A DNA stretch of 64,000 bases from Pseudomonas eucalypticola (GTDB lineage: Bacteria; Pseudomonadota; Gammaproteobacteria; Pseudomonadales; Pseudomonadaceae). How positions within the stretch are numbered: the first letter of the stretch is position 1; each line of letters begins with the position of its first letter. A program made the translations under genes and the position numbers. The notes below the pieces were generated by a model. It was not told the DNA's origin. It saw only the letters and a program-made list of their open reading frames with translations, and did not search any database. The stretch spans positions 4,806,501 through 4,870,500 of the forward strand of contig NZ_CP056030.1 of the NCBI RefSeq assembly GCF_013374995.1, given 5' to 3'. Positions 37,698 to 45,556 of this stretch are shown here, in pieces.

Positions 37698-39443
37698 ATG
37701 AAAGCCCATGCCACCGCCTACAATCAGCGCCTGTTGCGGGGCCAGTCGCCCACCTATGAACGCCTGCAGGCGCGCTTCGCCGAAGACGGCAGCGTGCCCG
37801 ATGGCCAGCCCCACGCGGTGCATTGCGGCTGGGGCCGGCTGCTGATCGGGCATACGTTTCCCGACCCCGCCAGCCTTGCCGCCGAACTGGTGAACGAGCA
37901 CCCGGGTGAACGCGACATTGCCCTGTACGTGGCAGCCCCGCAGCAAGTGCTGGCCCAGGCGCCCCAGCACCTGTTCCTGGACCCTTCCGACACCCTGCGC
38001 CTGTGGTTCAGCGACTACCGCCCAGCGCAGCGGGTATTTCGCGGCTTCCGCATTCGCCGGGCGCAAAGCGACGCCGACTGGGAGGCCATCAACCAGCTGT
38101 ACCTCAAGCGCCGCATGTTGCCCATCGACCCCACCCGCCTCACCCCGCGGCACCAGGGGGGGCCGGTGTACTGGCTGGCTGAAGACGAGGACAGCGGCCA
38201 GGTGATCGGCAGCGTAATGGGCCTGAACCATCAAAAAGCCTTCCACGACCCGGAACACGGCAGCAGCCTGTGGTGCCTGGCCGTGGACCCGCGCTGCACC
38301 CGCCCCGGCGTCGGCGAAGTGCTGGTGCGCCACTTGATCGAGCACTTCATGAGCCGGGGCCTGAGTTACCTTGACCTGTCCGTGCTGCACGACAACCGCC
38401 TGGCCAAGAACCTGTATGCCAAGCTGGACTTTCGCGCCCTGCCCACCTTCGCCATCAAGCGCAAGAACGGCATCAACCAGTCCCTGTTCCTGGGGCCGGG
38501 GCCGGGTGCCGAACTGAACCCCTATGCGCGGATCATCGTCGACGAGGCCCTGCGCCGCGGCATCGACGTGCAGATCGATGACGCCGATGCCGGGCTGTTC
38601 ACCCTCAGCCACCGCGGCCGCAGCATTCGTTGCCGCGAGTCGCTGTGCGACCTCACCAGCGCCATCAGCATGAACCTCTGCCAGGACAAGCACCTGACCC
38701 ACAAGGTGCTGAGCGCCGCCGGGCTGAGCATGCCTGCCCAGCAACTGGCCGGCAGTGCCGACGACAATGATGACTTTCTGCAGGAGCATGGGCGCATCGT
38801 GGTCAAGCCGGTGGACGGCGAGCAGGGTCAGGGCGTCGCCGTGGACCTGAGCACGCTGGATGAGGTGCAGCAGGCCATCGAGCACGCCCACCGTTTCGAC
38901 AGCCGCGTGCTGCTGGAAAGCTTCCACGAGGGCTGCGACCTGCGCATCGTGGTCATCGGCTTCGAAGTGGTGGCGGCCGCCATCCGCCGCCCGGCGCAGA
39001 TCGTCGGCGACGGGCAGCACGCCATCGGCGCGCTGATCGAAGCCCAGAGCCGTCGCCGTCAGGCGGCCACCAGTGGTGAAAGCCGCATTCCGCTGGACCA
39101 TGAAACCCAGCGCACCCTGCACGCCGCCGGTGTGGACTACGACACCGTGCTGCCGGCTGGTCAGGTGCTGGCGGTGCGCCGCACGGCCAACCTGCATACC
39201 GGTGGGCACCTGGAGGACGTCACCGACATCCTCCACCCGGTACTGGCCGACGCCGCCGTGCGCGCGGCCCGCGCACTGAACATTCCGGTGGTGGGCCTGG
39301 ACCTGATGGTCCCTGCGGCTGACCAGCCCGAGTACGTGTTCATCGAAGCCAACGAGCGCGTCGGCCTGGCCAACCACGAACCACGGCCCACGGCACAGAA
39401 GTTCGTGGACCTGCTGTTTCCCCACTGTCAGGTATTGAGCTGA
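37698..39443 (+). CDS. ngg: N-acetylglutaminylglutamine synthetase (GNAT + ATP-grasp)
   Basis: A 581-residue fusion. A GNAT acetyltransferase domain occupies about residues 110-260 (LAVDPRCTRPGVGEVLVRHL is the acetyl-CoA loop). The C-terminal half is an ATP-grasp ligase (GRIVVKPVDGEQGQGVAV, then IPVVGLDLMVPA and FIEANERVGLANHE near the end), resembling cyanophycin/glutathione synthetase folds. Together these would acetylate glutamine and join it to a second glutamine, which the upstream amidotransferase then amidates. The start is 3 bp after the preceding stop, consistent with tight coupling. Confidence 0.94.
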   Translation: MKAHATAYNQRLLRGQSPTYERLQARFAEDGSVPDGQPHAVHCGWGRLLIGHTFPDPASLAAELVNEHPGERDIALYVAAPQQVLAQAPQHLFLDPSDTLRLWFSDYRPAQRVFRGFRIRRAQSDADWEAINQLYLKRRMLPIDPTRLTPRHQGGPVYWLAEDEDSGQVIGSVMGLNHQKAFHDPEHGSSLWCLAVDPRCTRPGVGEVLVRHLIEHFMSRGLSYLDLSVLHDNRLAKNLYAKLDFRALPTFAIKRKNGINQSLFLGPGPGAELNPYARIIVDEALRRGIDVQIDDADAGLFTLSHRGRSIRCRESLCDLTSAISMNLCQDKHLTHKVLSAAGLSMPAQQLAGSADDNDDFLQEHGRIVVKPVDGEQGQGVAVDLSTLDEVQQAIEHAHRFDSRVLLESFHEGCDLRIVVIGFEVVAAAIRRPAQIVGDGQHAIGALIEAQSRRRQAATSGESRIPLDHETQRTLHAAGVDYDTVLPAGQVLAVRRTANLHTGGHLEDVTDILHPVLADAAVRAARALNIPVVGLDLMVPAADQPEYVFIEANERVGLANHEPRPTAQKFVDLLFPHCQVLS

Positions 39444-39517
39444 CGCCTTCAGAATCGGCGGTGGGGTCTCTGCAGGACCGGGCCCCCACGCCATTCCCCT
39501 ATTTTCAGGAGGTCCTC

Positions 39518-40699
39518 ATGACCACCCACATCCCCGAGCCGGACACCCAGTACCTGCAAAAGGTACTGCTGGAAATGCTGGCCATCCCCAGCCCCACCGG
39601 CTTCACCGACACCATCGTGCGCTACGTCGCCGAGCGCCTGGAAGAACTGGGCATACCCTTCGAGCTGACCCGCCGCGGTACTATTCGCGCGACGCTGCAG
39701 GGCCAGAAGAATTCCCCCGACCGTGCGGTGTCCGCGCACCTGGACACCATCGGCGCCAGCGTTCGTGCCGTTCAGGACAACGGCCGCCTGTCACTGGCGC
39801 CGGTGGGTTGCTGGTCCAGCCGCTTCGCCGAAGGCAGCCGCGTCAGCGTGTTCACCGACACGGGCGTGATCCGTGGCAGCGTGCTACCGCTGATGGCGTC
39901 GGGGCACGCCTTCAACACGGCCGTGGACCAACTGCCGGTCAGCTGGGACCATGTGGAGCTGCGCCTGGATGCCTACTGCGCGACCCGCGCCGATTGCGAA
40001 TCGCTGGGGGTGAACATTGGCGACTTCGTGGCATTCGACCCCCTGCCCGAATTCACCGACAGCGGCCACATCAGCGCCCGCCACCTGGACGACAAGGCCG
40101 GCGTGGCGGCCTTGCTGGCCAGTCTCAAGGCTATCGTCGAAAGCGGCCAACAGCCGCCCATCGACTGCCACCCGCTGTTCACCATCACCGAAGAAACTGG
40201 CTCGGGCGCCGCGGGTGCATTGCCGTGGGACGTCAGCGAATTCGTCGGCATCGACATCGCGCCGGTCGCACCGGGGCAGCATTCCAGCGAGCATGCGGTG
40301 AGCGTGGCGATGCAGGATTCCAGTGGTCCTTATGACTACCATCTGTCCCGGCATTTGCTGAGCCTGGCCCAGGCCCATGACTTACCGGTACGCCGAGACC
40401 TGTTCCGCTATTACTTCAGTGACGCACACTCGGCGGTAACCGCGGGGCATGACATTCGTACTGCTTTGCTGGCGTTCGGCTGTGATGCCACCCATGGGTA
40501 TGAACGCACGCACATCGACAGTCTGCAGGCGCTGAGCCGGATATTGACCGCCTACATACTCAGCCCACCGGTGTTTGCCAGCGATGCGCAACCGGCCCAT
40601 GGGTCGTTGGAGCGGTTTAGCCATCAGCTGGAGCATGATGCGCAGATGGAAAGTGAGACACGGGTGCCGGCGGTGGATACGTTGGTGGGCCAGAGGTAG
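39518..40699 (+). CDS. NAGGN-system M42/M20-like metallopeptidase
   Basis: A 393-residue co-catalytic zinc aminopeptidase-like protein. AVSAHLDTIGASVRA (first metal His/Asp), ARHLDDKAGVAALLASLK (bridging Asp), TITEETGSGAAGA (Glu pair) and a late YERTHIDSL (metal His) are the ordered M42 signatures. Such a gene regularly follows ngg in NAGGN operons, where it is described as an osmoprotectant-system peptidase; whether it degrades the osmolyte or trims a precursor is not established. The ATG at 39518 has AGGAGGTCC just upstream; the open frame extends further but lacks a site. Confidence 0.92.
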   Translation: MTTHIPEPDTQYLQKVLLEMLAIPSPTGFTDTIVRYVAERLEELGIPFELTRRGTIRATLQGQKNSPDRAVSAHLDTIGASVRAVQDNGRLSLAPVGCWSSRFAEGSRVSVFTDTGVIRGSVLPLMASGHAFNTAVDQLPVSWDHVELRLDAYCATRADCESLGVNIGDFVAFDPLPEFTDSGHISARHLDDKAGVAALLASLKAIVESGQQPPIDCHPLFTITEETGSGAAGALPWDVSEFVGIDIAPVAPGQHSSEHAVSVAMQDSSGPYDYHLSRHLLSLAQAHDLPVRRDLFRYYFSDAHSAVTAGHDIRTALLAFGCDATHGYERTHIDSLQALSRILTAYILSPPVFASDAQPAHGSLERFSHQLEHDAQMESETRVPAVDTLVGQR

Positions 40700-40875
40700 A
40701 GGGGTTAGGGGGTAGCCCCCGGGGGTTTTGGCGCTCCCAAGATCGAGCGCCGCCCGCCCTGCCCTGGCAGCTATCACGCTTCCGAAAGCGGACAGCTTTT
40801 GAAACAACCTCAGTGTTGTTCCCGGAGCGGCATAGGGGATACGTTACCTAGGTCATTGCACATCAATGACCGGAT
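40700..40875. other. Intergenic stretch after NAGGN operon with extragenic hairpin
   Basis: No convincing gene. It starts with G/C-rich text and holds the hairpin GGCGCTC / GAGCGCC at 40730-40751, which has perfect 7-bp arms and matches the copy at 30545-30566. The remainder shows no clear promoter. Confidence 0.5.
40730..40751. repeat. Short GGCGCTC/GAGCGCC hairpin downstream of NAGGN operon
   Basis: Perfect 7-bp arms around the 8-bp loop CCAAGATC, 30 bp after the last operon stop. It resembles the copy at 30545-30566, which also follows a plus-strand stop, so this is a recurring extragenic element. Confidence 0.65.
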
Positions 40876-41033
40876 GTGAGAGTCCGCTAATCAAAGCCCC
40901 CTGCGTGGTGCCATAAAGTCCTTTGTCGGTCGTTTGTTTGCCGTCACAATACTTACGGTAGCCATGTACGGGAGGCGTATGCCTGGCTGATTTGGCGGCT
41001 TTGATCGGCTCTCTCACCCCGTACGTGGCTGCC
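40876..41033. other. Interleaved inverted repeats, unexplained structured region
   Basis: Two arm pairs are visible. GTGAGAGTCCGCTAATCAAA (from 40876) mirrors 40997-41017 imperfectly, and GGTAGCCATGTACGGG (40957-40972) mirrors 41018-41033 with two mismatches. The right-hand arms are adjacent while the left-hand arms are 58 bp apart, so the pairs cross instead of nesting. A small hairpin GGCGTATGCC sits at about 40974-40983. A 60-codon minus-strand frame (40853-41035) covers it, but I see no match to a known family. It may be a folded RNA, a small mobile-element relic, or a chance pattern. Confidence 0.45.
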
Positions 41034-41089
41034 ACCTATTCGTGTGAGAGCGGTAGTTGGCAGTCTTCAAATTATTTGGAGCCGCCAGA

Positions 41090-41386
41090 ATGTCAGACCT
41101 CGTACCCGCCCCACCCAAAGACCCTGCCCCCTTCACCGCCGAAACATCATTCGGCCCTCTGACCGAAGCCAACCTCACACTCTTCACCGTCCGCCCCGGC
41201 CTGCCTGCCGAGGAGGCGCTGATGCATGCCTCCCACCTGCTCGATTGCCTGGCCAGCAGCACCTACGAGCACGCCGACGGCCTGCAGGGCCATGAGCGAA
41301 AGCAGGCAATGTCGCTGTTTCATCTGGTGGAATTGGCCAAGCCGTTGGTAGATGCCGCAATCGACGGCATTCACCAGTACCGCTAG
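41090..41386 (+). CDS. DUF3077 family small protein
   Basis: A 98-residue protein. The middle (LFTVRPGLPAEEALMHASHL then LLDCLASSTYEHAD) has the pattern of DUF3077, small Pseudomonas proteins that often occur in several copies and have no known function. No signal peptide or membrane segment is seen. The ATG at 41090 has TTTGGAG upstream. It lies between the unexplained repeat region and the second REP array, so its genomic setting is accessory-like. Confidence 0.78.
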   Translation: MSDLVPAPPKDPAPFTAETSFGPLTEANLTLFTVRPGLPAEEALMHASHLLDCLASSTYEHADGLQGHERKQAMSLFHLVELAKPLVDAAIDGIHQYR

Positions 41387-41394
41387 AGAGCCGC

Positions 41395-41935
41395 ACCCCA
41401 TCCCACAGCGCAAACCCGCGACTGCGGCCCCCCCTGTGGGACCGGGCGCTAGCTCGGGAAGCGGGCAGCGCGGTGCACCAGGCAGACCGCGGCGCGGCCT
41501 TCCCGAGCTTCGCCCGGTCCCACAGGGCAAAACCCGCCTCCGCGGCCAACCCTGTGGGACCGGGCGCCAGCTCGGGAAGCGGGCAGCGCGGTGTATCAGG
41601 CAGACCGCGGCGTGGCCTTACCGAGCTTCGCCCGGTCCCACAGAGTAAACCCCCACCATCACGGCCATCCTCTGTGGGACCGGGCGCCAGCTCGGGAAGC
41701 GGGCAGCGCGGTGTATCAGGCAGACCGCGGCGTGGCCTTCCCGAGCTTCGCCCGGTCCCACAGGGCAAAACCCGCCTCCGCGGCCAACCCTGTGGGACAG
41801 GGCGCCAGCTCGGGAAGCGGGCAGCGCGGTGTATCAGGCAGACCGCGGCGTGGCCTTCCCGAGCTTCGCCCGGTCCCACAGAGTAAACCCACCACAGGGC
41901 AAATCTCGACACCGCGGCCGCCCCTGAAATGCCTC
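41395..41935. repeat. REP/BIME array 2, alternating 118/120-bp units
   Basis: The anchor TGTGGGACCGGGCG (last copy TGTGGGACAGGGCG) occurs at 41435, 41553, 41673 and 41791, spaced 118, 120, 118 bp. Each unit pairs a forward hairpin arm (GGGACCGGGCGCCAGCTCGG) with a mirror arm (CCCGAGCTTCGCCCGGTCCC). The tails alternate: units 1 and 3 carry CAGGGCAAAACCCGCC, units 2 and 4 carry CAGAGTAAACCC. The A-B-A-B order shows that a two-unit 238-bp block was duplicated. The array lies 76 bp upstream of a RAYT gene. Its units differ in sequence and period from array 1. Confidence 0.92.
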
Positions 41936-42010
41936 GCTACCTTGCCTTACGCACTCATCTGCGACGCCTGCGATAAGGTAGCCGTTCCCTTCAAGCTCGA
42001 TGCAACGGAC

Positions 42011-42466
42011 ATGCCTATTTTTCACGAACACCGTTTACGTACCGGGCGCGTATCCGAACACGGTCGGGTCTATTTGATTACTACCATCACCTACGGCCGT
42101 GAACGGGTATTCGCCAATTGGCAGACAGGACGGCTGGTAGTGCGTGAAATGGTGAGGGAGGAACAGCGGGGCTATGCTCGCAGCATTGCCTGGGTAGTAA
42201 TGCCAGACCACTTGCATTGGTTGGTGGAGCTGACCGCGGGGGACTTGTCGCAGATGGTGTGCCGGGTGAAAGCCCGATCCGCAGCCGCCGTCAATACAGC
42301 GACCGGGCGCAAGGGCAGCTTGTGGCGCAAGGGCTTCCACGACAAGGCGGTACGCCGGGATGAAAATCTCAAGCACCTGGCGCGTTATGTGGTTGCCAAT
42401 CCCGTCAGGGCCGGCCTGGTGCGCAGCGTCCGGGATTATGCGCTGTGGGACGCCGTTTGGCTTTGA
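42011..42466 (+). CDS. REP-associated tyrosine transposase (RAYT), copy 2
   Basis: A 151-residue TnpA-REP protein, the same length as the copy at 10103 and colinear with it at about 60% identity by hand count. The HUH motif is MPDHLHWLVEL (His67, His69); the candidate nucleophile is Tyr126 in ARYVVANPVRAG; GFHDKAVR and DYALWDAVW are conserved. Upstream it is led by array 2, its probable substrate. No matching array follows it; only a short remnant resembling a unit end (GGCCCCACAGAGC) is near 42480. The frame is open upstream through part of the array, but the family start at 42011 is clear. Intact catalytic residues suggest a working enzyme. Confidence 0.93.
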   Translation: MPIFHEHRLRTGRVSEHGRVYLITTITYGRERVFANWQTGRLVVREMVREEQRGYARSIAWVVMPDHLHWLVELTAGDLSQMVCRVKARSAAAVNTATGRKGSLWRKGFHDKAVRRDENLKHLARYVVANPVRAGLVRSVRDYALWDAVWL

Positions 42467-42521
42467 CGCGGTGTCACGTGGCCCCACAGAGCATGCCCCA
42501 ACGGATCACCCGGGACAACTT

Positions 42522-42803
42522 TCAGCGGTCGTTGTGACCCAGGTCGCGCTGCGGGTCGATGCAGTCGCGCACGCGCTGCTTGAGCACCTTGGCCTCCGGG
42601 AAGCCACCATCGGCCTTGCGTTCCCAGATCTGCACGTCGTCACAAGTGATGCGGAAGACGCCGCCGGTACCAGGCTCCAGGGCCACCCGACCGAGGTCGT
42701 CGGCAAAGGTGCTGAGCAGCTCCTGGGCCAGCCAGGCGGCACGCAGGAGCCATTGGCACTGGGTGCAGTAGGTGATGACAATCTGTGGACGATGCGGGCT
42801 CAT
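42522..42803 (-). CDS. SelT/SelW/SelH family thioredoxin-like protein
   Basis: A 93-residue protein with the Rdx motif ITYCTQCQWLLRAAWLAQEL (CxxC, in place of the CxxU of selenoproteins) and the conserved C-terminal FPEAKVLKQRVRDCIDP. These proteins have a thioredoxin-like fold and probably a redox role; no partner is known. Its ATG at 42803 lies 8 bp downstream of the fimV-like stop on the same strand, so it may be co-transcribed. Confidence 0.9.
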   Translation of the reverse strand: MSPHRPQIVITYCTQCQWLLRAAWLAQELLSTFADDLGRVALEPGTGGVFRITCDDVQIWERKADGGFPEAKVLKQRVRDCIDPQRDLGHNDR

Positions 42804-42810
42804 GGCAACC

Positions 42811-44907
42811 TCAGGCGATTTTCGATAGCAGCTGACGCGCGGCCTGCTTGTCGGCTTCCTCACCCTCACGCAATACCTCATGCAACAGGTCAGCAGCACT
42901 GCGCAGGTCACCCTGGTCGATGCAATGCTGCGCCTGCTCCAGTTTTTCCGTGCAGGCCTCCGGGTTGTCCAGGGCGTCGAAATCGACGGTCAGGGCATCC
43001 AGTTCCGGCAGGTCGGCCCCCGCCACGAAGTTGTCCAGGAAGGCGTCATCCAGCCCGTCGGCTGGCTTGGTTTCTTCCACCGAAAGGTCTTCGGCAAAAT
43101 CGCTGAGAAACTGTTCGTCCGGCAGCTCGTAGACGTCAGGGAATTCCTTCAGGTTGCTGGCAAATTCCTCAGTGACCGGCTCGGCGGCGTCAGGCAATGT
43201 ATCACCGGGTTTGCGTGCCGGCGCCGGATCGAAGGGGCTTACCAGGTCCCAGTCGGCATCCATGGACAGGTCGTCCAGGTTGAGCTGGAAATCTTCCAGG
43301 GGGGCTGCCGCCGGCGGTTCCACGGGTGCTTCGGCAATGGCCGGGGCCACAGCGGCGACGGCCGCCAGCGACGGTGCTACCACGGGCTGCGGCGCAGGTT
43401 GCAGCTTGGGGTAATGCTCGCGGATGGCGTCGATTTTCGCGGCGTTGAAATCCTGCGCCAGCAACGCCTTTTCTTCTTCGGCGAAACCGGCGACGTCGCC
43501 CTGCTGGCCCAGCACCTCCAGAAGGCGCAAGCGCAGATCCGTGCGGTGCGGCTCTTTCTGCAAGCCCTCGCGCAGAATGGCCGAGGCTTCGTTGAAGCGG
43601 CCGTAGGCAATGTAAATGCTGGCCCCGTCCAGGGCGTCCGTGGCCGGGCCGCTTTCACGCCGCGGCGCGGGCGATGGCTCGTCTTCGGTCAACTCCCAGG
43701 CGGGCACTGCCTCTTCCTGGGCTGGCTTGATGAGCACGTCCGGCTCAGGCGTAGCGAATACCACGGCGGGCGCCAGCAGCGTGCCCTGCTGGCGGCGACG
43801 GTTATAGACCATGCCGGCCAACAGCAGCAGGATCAGGACCACGCCCAGAATGGGCAGCCAGGGGAAATCGCCACTGTCATCGACCACCGGCAATGCCGGG
43901 GCAGGCGCGCGCGCGGCGCGAGCTTGAGCCAGCTGGTTCTGCAACTGCTGCACCTGCTGGTCCTTGGCCGTCATCTGCGCCTGCAAGGCTTGCAGTTTGC
44001 CATTGAGTTCATCGACGTCCTTCTGCAACGGCTGGAACGGCGCACCAGCCTCGGCCGCAGGCGTCGCCTCGGCCGGCGCGACGGTGCCGGTCGCGGGTGC
44101 GGGCGCAGGGACGGCATCGGCCACGGGCGCTACCGCCACGGGTGTCGGCGGTGCAGCAGGCACTGGCGCTGGCAACACGGCGACATCGGGTAGCAGCAGG
44201 CTTTGCCCGGCTTTGAGCTGGCCGGGGTTGAGCGCGCGCAGGTCGCGCACCAGTACCGCGGTCGGCGTCGGTGTGCCCGCTGCCTGCAGGCGTGTGGCAA
44301 TGCTCCAGAACGTATCGCCCTTCTGCACAGCCAGGTGCTTGCCCTGGGTGGCTGGGGGCAACGCTACGGGGGCTTTCGGCGCTGCGGGGCGCACTGGCGC
44401 GCTGGTGGCATTGGCAGCGCTGGCAATGCTGCTTACCGGGCTGTCATCAAGCTTGGGCGCTGGCGGCAGGTTCACCGTGCCCGGCGGGTCAAGCAGCACG
44501 GTGAATTCGCGCAGCAACTGGCCGCTGGGCCGGTTCAACTGCACCAGGAAATCCAGGTATGGCTCGGTAACCGCCTTGGAGCTGCTGACGTGAATGAACT
44601 TGCGGTCGCCGCGCAGCACCGGTTGAAAACGCAGGTCGTTGAGGAAGAAGGCACGGTCGACACCCGCGCGGGCGAATTCATCCGCCGAGGCCAGGGCCAC
44701 CGAGAGGTCGGCATTGTCCAACCCTTGTGCATCCACCAGGGCAATGTCGGCGCTGAGCGGCTGTCCCAGGGAGGAATGCAGGGTGATATCACCCAGGCCC
44801 AGCGCTTGGGCCTGGGCGGCGGTGCCCGCCAAAACGGCAGCCAACAGGGCAGCGATGATCGATCTGGAGAAAGGCCCGAAACGCATGGGCCGCGAACGCT
44901 CTAGCAT
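42811..44907 (-). CDS. FimV-like LysM peptidoglycan-associated protein
   Basis: A 698-residue protein with the FimV N-terminal domain after a signal peptide (IIAALLAAVLAGTAAQAQA, then LGLGDITLHSSLGQPLSADI). A LysM motif follows (AVQKGDTFWSIATRL), then a Pro/Ala-rich stretch, a coiled coil (ELNGKLQALQAQMTAKDQQV), a membrane helix (LPILGVVLILLLLAGMVY) and a long acidic cytosolic tail. The tail ends with the FimV C-terminal helical domain (QAQHCIDQGDLRSAADLL). True P. aeruginosa FimV is about 920 residues and sits near asd-truA; the neighbours here (marR, recQ) suggest a paralogue. Such hubs organise polar proteins and c-di-GMP/cAMP signalling. The ATG at 44907 follows AAAGGGA. Confidence 0.85.
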   Translation of the reverse strand: MLERSRPMRFGPFSRSIIAALLAAVLAGTAAQAQALGLGDITLHSSLGQPLSADIALVDAQGLDNADLSVALASADEFARAGVDRAFFLNDLRFQPVLRGDRKFIHVSSSKAVTEPYLDFLVQLNRPSGQLLREFTVLLDPPGTVNLPPAPKLDDSPVSSIASAANATSAPVRPAAPKAPVALPPATQGKHLAVQKGDTFWSIATRLQAAGTPTPTAVLVRDLRALNPGQLKAGQSLLLPDVAVLPAPVPAAPPTPVAVAPVADAVPAPAPATGTVAPAEATPAAEAGAPFQPLQKDVDELNGKLQALQAQMTAKDQQVQQLQNQLAQARAARAPAPALPVVDDSGDFPWLPILGVVLILLLLAGMVYNRRRQQGTLLAPAVVFATPEPDVLIKPAQEEAVPAWELTEDEPSPAPRRESGPATDALDGASIYIAYGRFNEASAILREGLQKEPHRTDLRLRLLEVLGQQGDVAGFAEEEKALLAQDFNAAKIDAIREHYPKLQPAPQPVVAPSLAAVAAVAPAIAEAPVEPPAAAPLEDFQLNLDDLSMDADWDLVSPFDPAPARKPGDTLPDAAEPVTEEFASNLKEFPDVYELPDEQFLSDFAEDLSVEETKPADGLDDAFLDNFVAGADLPELDALTVDFDALDNPEACTEKLEQAQHCIDQGDLRSAADLLHEVLREGEEADKQAARQLLSKIA

Positions 44908-44993
44908 GAGAATCCCTTTTTGGAACCGGCTTCCTGTCATTCTGGTTATAGACGGCGAACCGCCCTTTCTCAAAGCCTGTGGCAACCTGTCGT

Positions 44994-45431
44994 TCAGGAT
45001 TTCTTCTCGAGGTTGTCCAGAATTTGCTGGTGCACGCGCATGCACACGCGCATTTCGGCCTCATCCACGCCCGCGAACAGTTCGGCCCGCAGGGCATTGG
45101 CGATGGTTTCGATCTGCTCGATCAATGGCCGGGCGGATTCACACAGCAGGATCTTTTTCGCCCGCCGGTCCTCCAGCACCGCCTGGCGCTGAACCAGGCC
45201 CTGGCTTTCCAGGCTGTCGAGCAGGCGCGCCAGTGTAGGGCCTTCGACGCCCACGCTCTGGGCCAGTTCGCGCTGGGTAGGGGTTTGCTCGAAGCGAGCC
45301 AGGTGAAGCAGCACCAGCCAGCGCGCCTGGGACAAGCCCAGGCCAGCCAGGCGGCGATCCAGCTCCGCACGCCAACCCCGGGACATCTGGGCCAGTTGCA
45401 TTCCGAAACGGTGTTGATCAGTCAACGGCAT
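44994..45431 (-). CDS. MarR family transcriptional regulator
   Basis: A 145-residue winged-helix protein of the MarR/SlyA type. Recognition is by GLGLSQARWLVLLHLARFEQ, the helix-turn-helix TQRELAQSVGVEGPTLARLL, and the wing DRRAKKILLCESARPL. Family members dimerise and are released from palindromic operators by small ligands or oxidation. The ATG at 45431 gives MPLTDQHRFGMQLAQ; an in-frame start 24 bases upstream exists but has a weaker site. Between its start and recQ lies an ATTAGC/GCTAAT palindrome (45464-45477), a plausible autoregulatory operator. Its targets are unknown; recQ, fimV-like and its own gene are nearby. Confidence 0.9.
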   Translation of the reverse strand: MPLTDQHRFGMQLAQMSRGWRAELDRRLAGLGLSQARWLVLLHLARFEQTPTQRELAQSVGVEGPTLARLLDSLESQGLVQRQAVLEDRRAKKILLCESARPLIEQIETIANALRAELFAGVDEAEMRVCMRVHQQILDNLEKKS

Positions 45432-45463
45432 AAGCGACTCATGGTAAAAGGACAAAACTAACT

Positions 45464-45477
45464 ATTAGCGAGCTAAT
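45464..45477. promoter_or_regulatory. Candidate MarR operator palindrome
   Basis: ATTAGC-GA-GCTAAT: perfect 6-bp arms with a 2-bp centre, 33 bp upstream of the MarR gene ATG and in an AT-rich patch that also holds AACTAACTATTAG. Half-sites of this kind are common for MarR-family operators. Inferred only from position and symmetry. Confidence 0.5.
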
Positions 45478-45556
45478 CATGGCCTTGATAAAGAGGCAAG
45501 ACTCATGCCTGAACGTTTTTGTATTGCGCTATATACAAAATGACGAATGAAAGACC

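Noticed and set aside
35943-39494. A 1183-codon minus-strand frame over the NAGGN operon
   Set aside because: Antisense shadow of two well-supported plus-strand genes, with no recognisable motif and His/Gln-rich composition.
40853-41035. A 60-codon minus-strand gene
   Set aside because: No homology recognised, no ribosome site, and the stretch is better described by its inverted repeats; kept only as a note in that entry.
41473-41886. Open frames through REP array 2, including one continuing in frame into RAYT 2
   Set aside because: The product (repeats of PSFARSHR) is a translation of REP DNA; periods of 118 bp break the frame between units, and the RAYT start at 42011 matches its homologue exactly.
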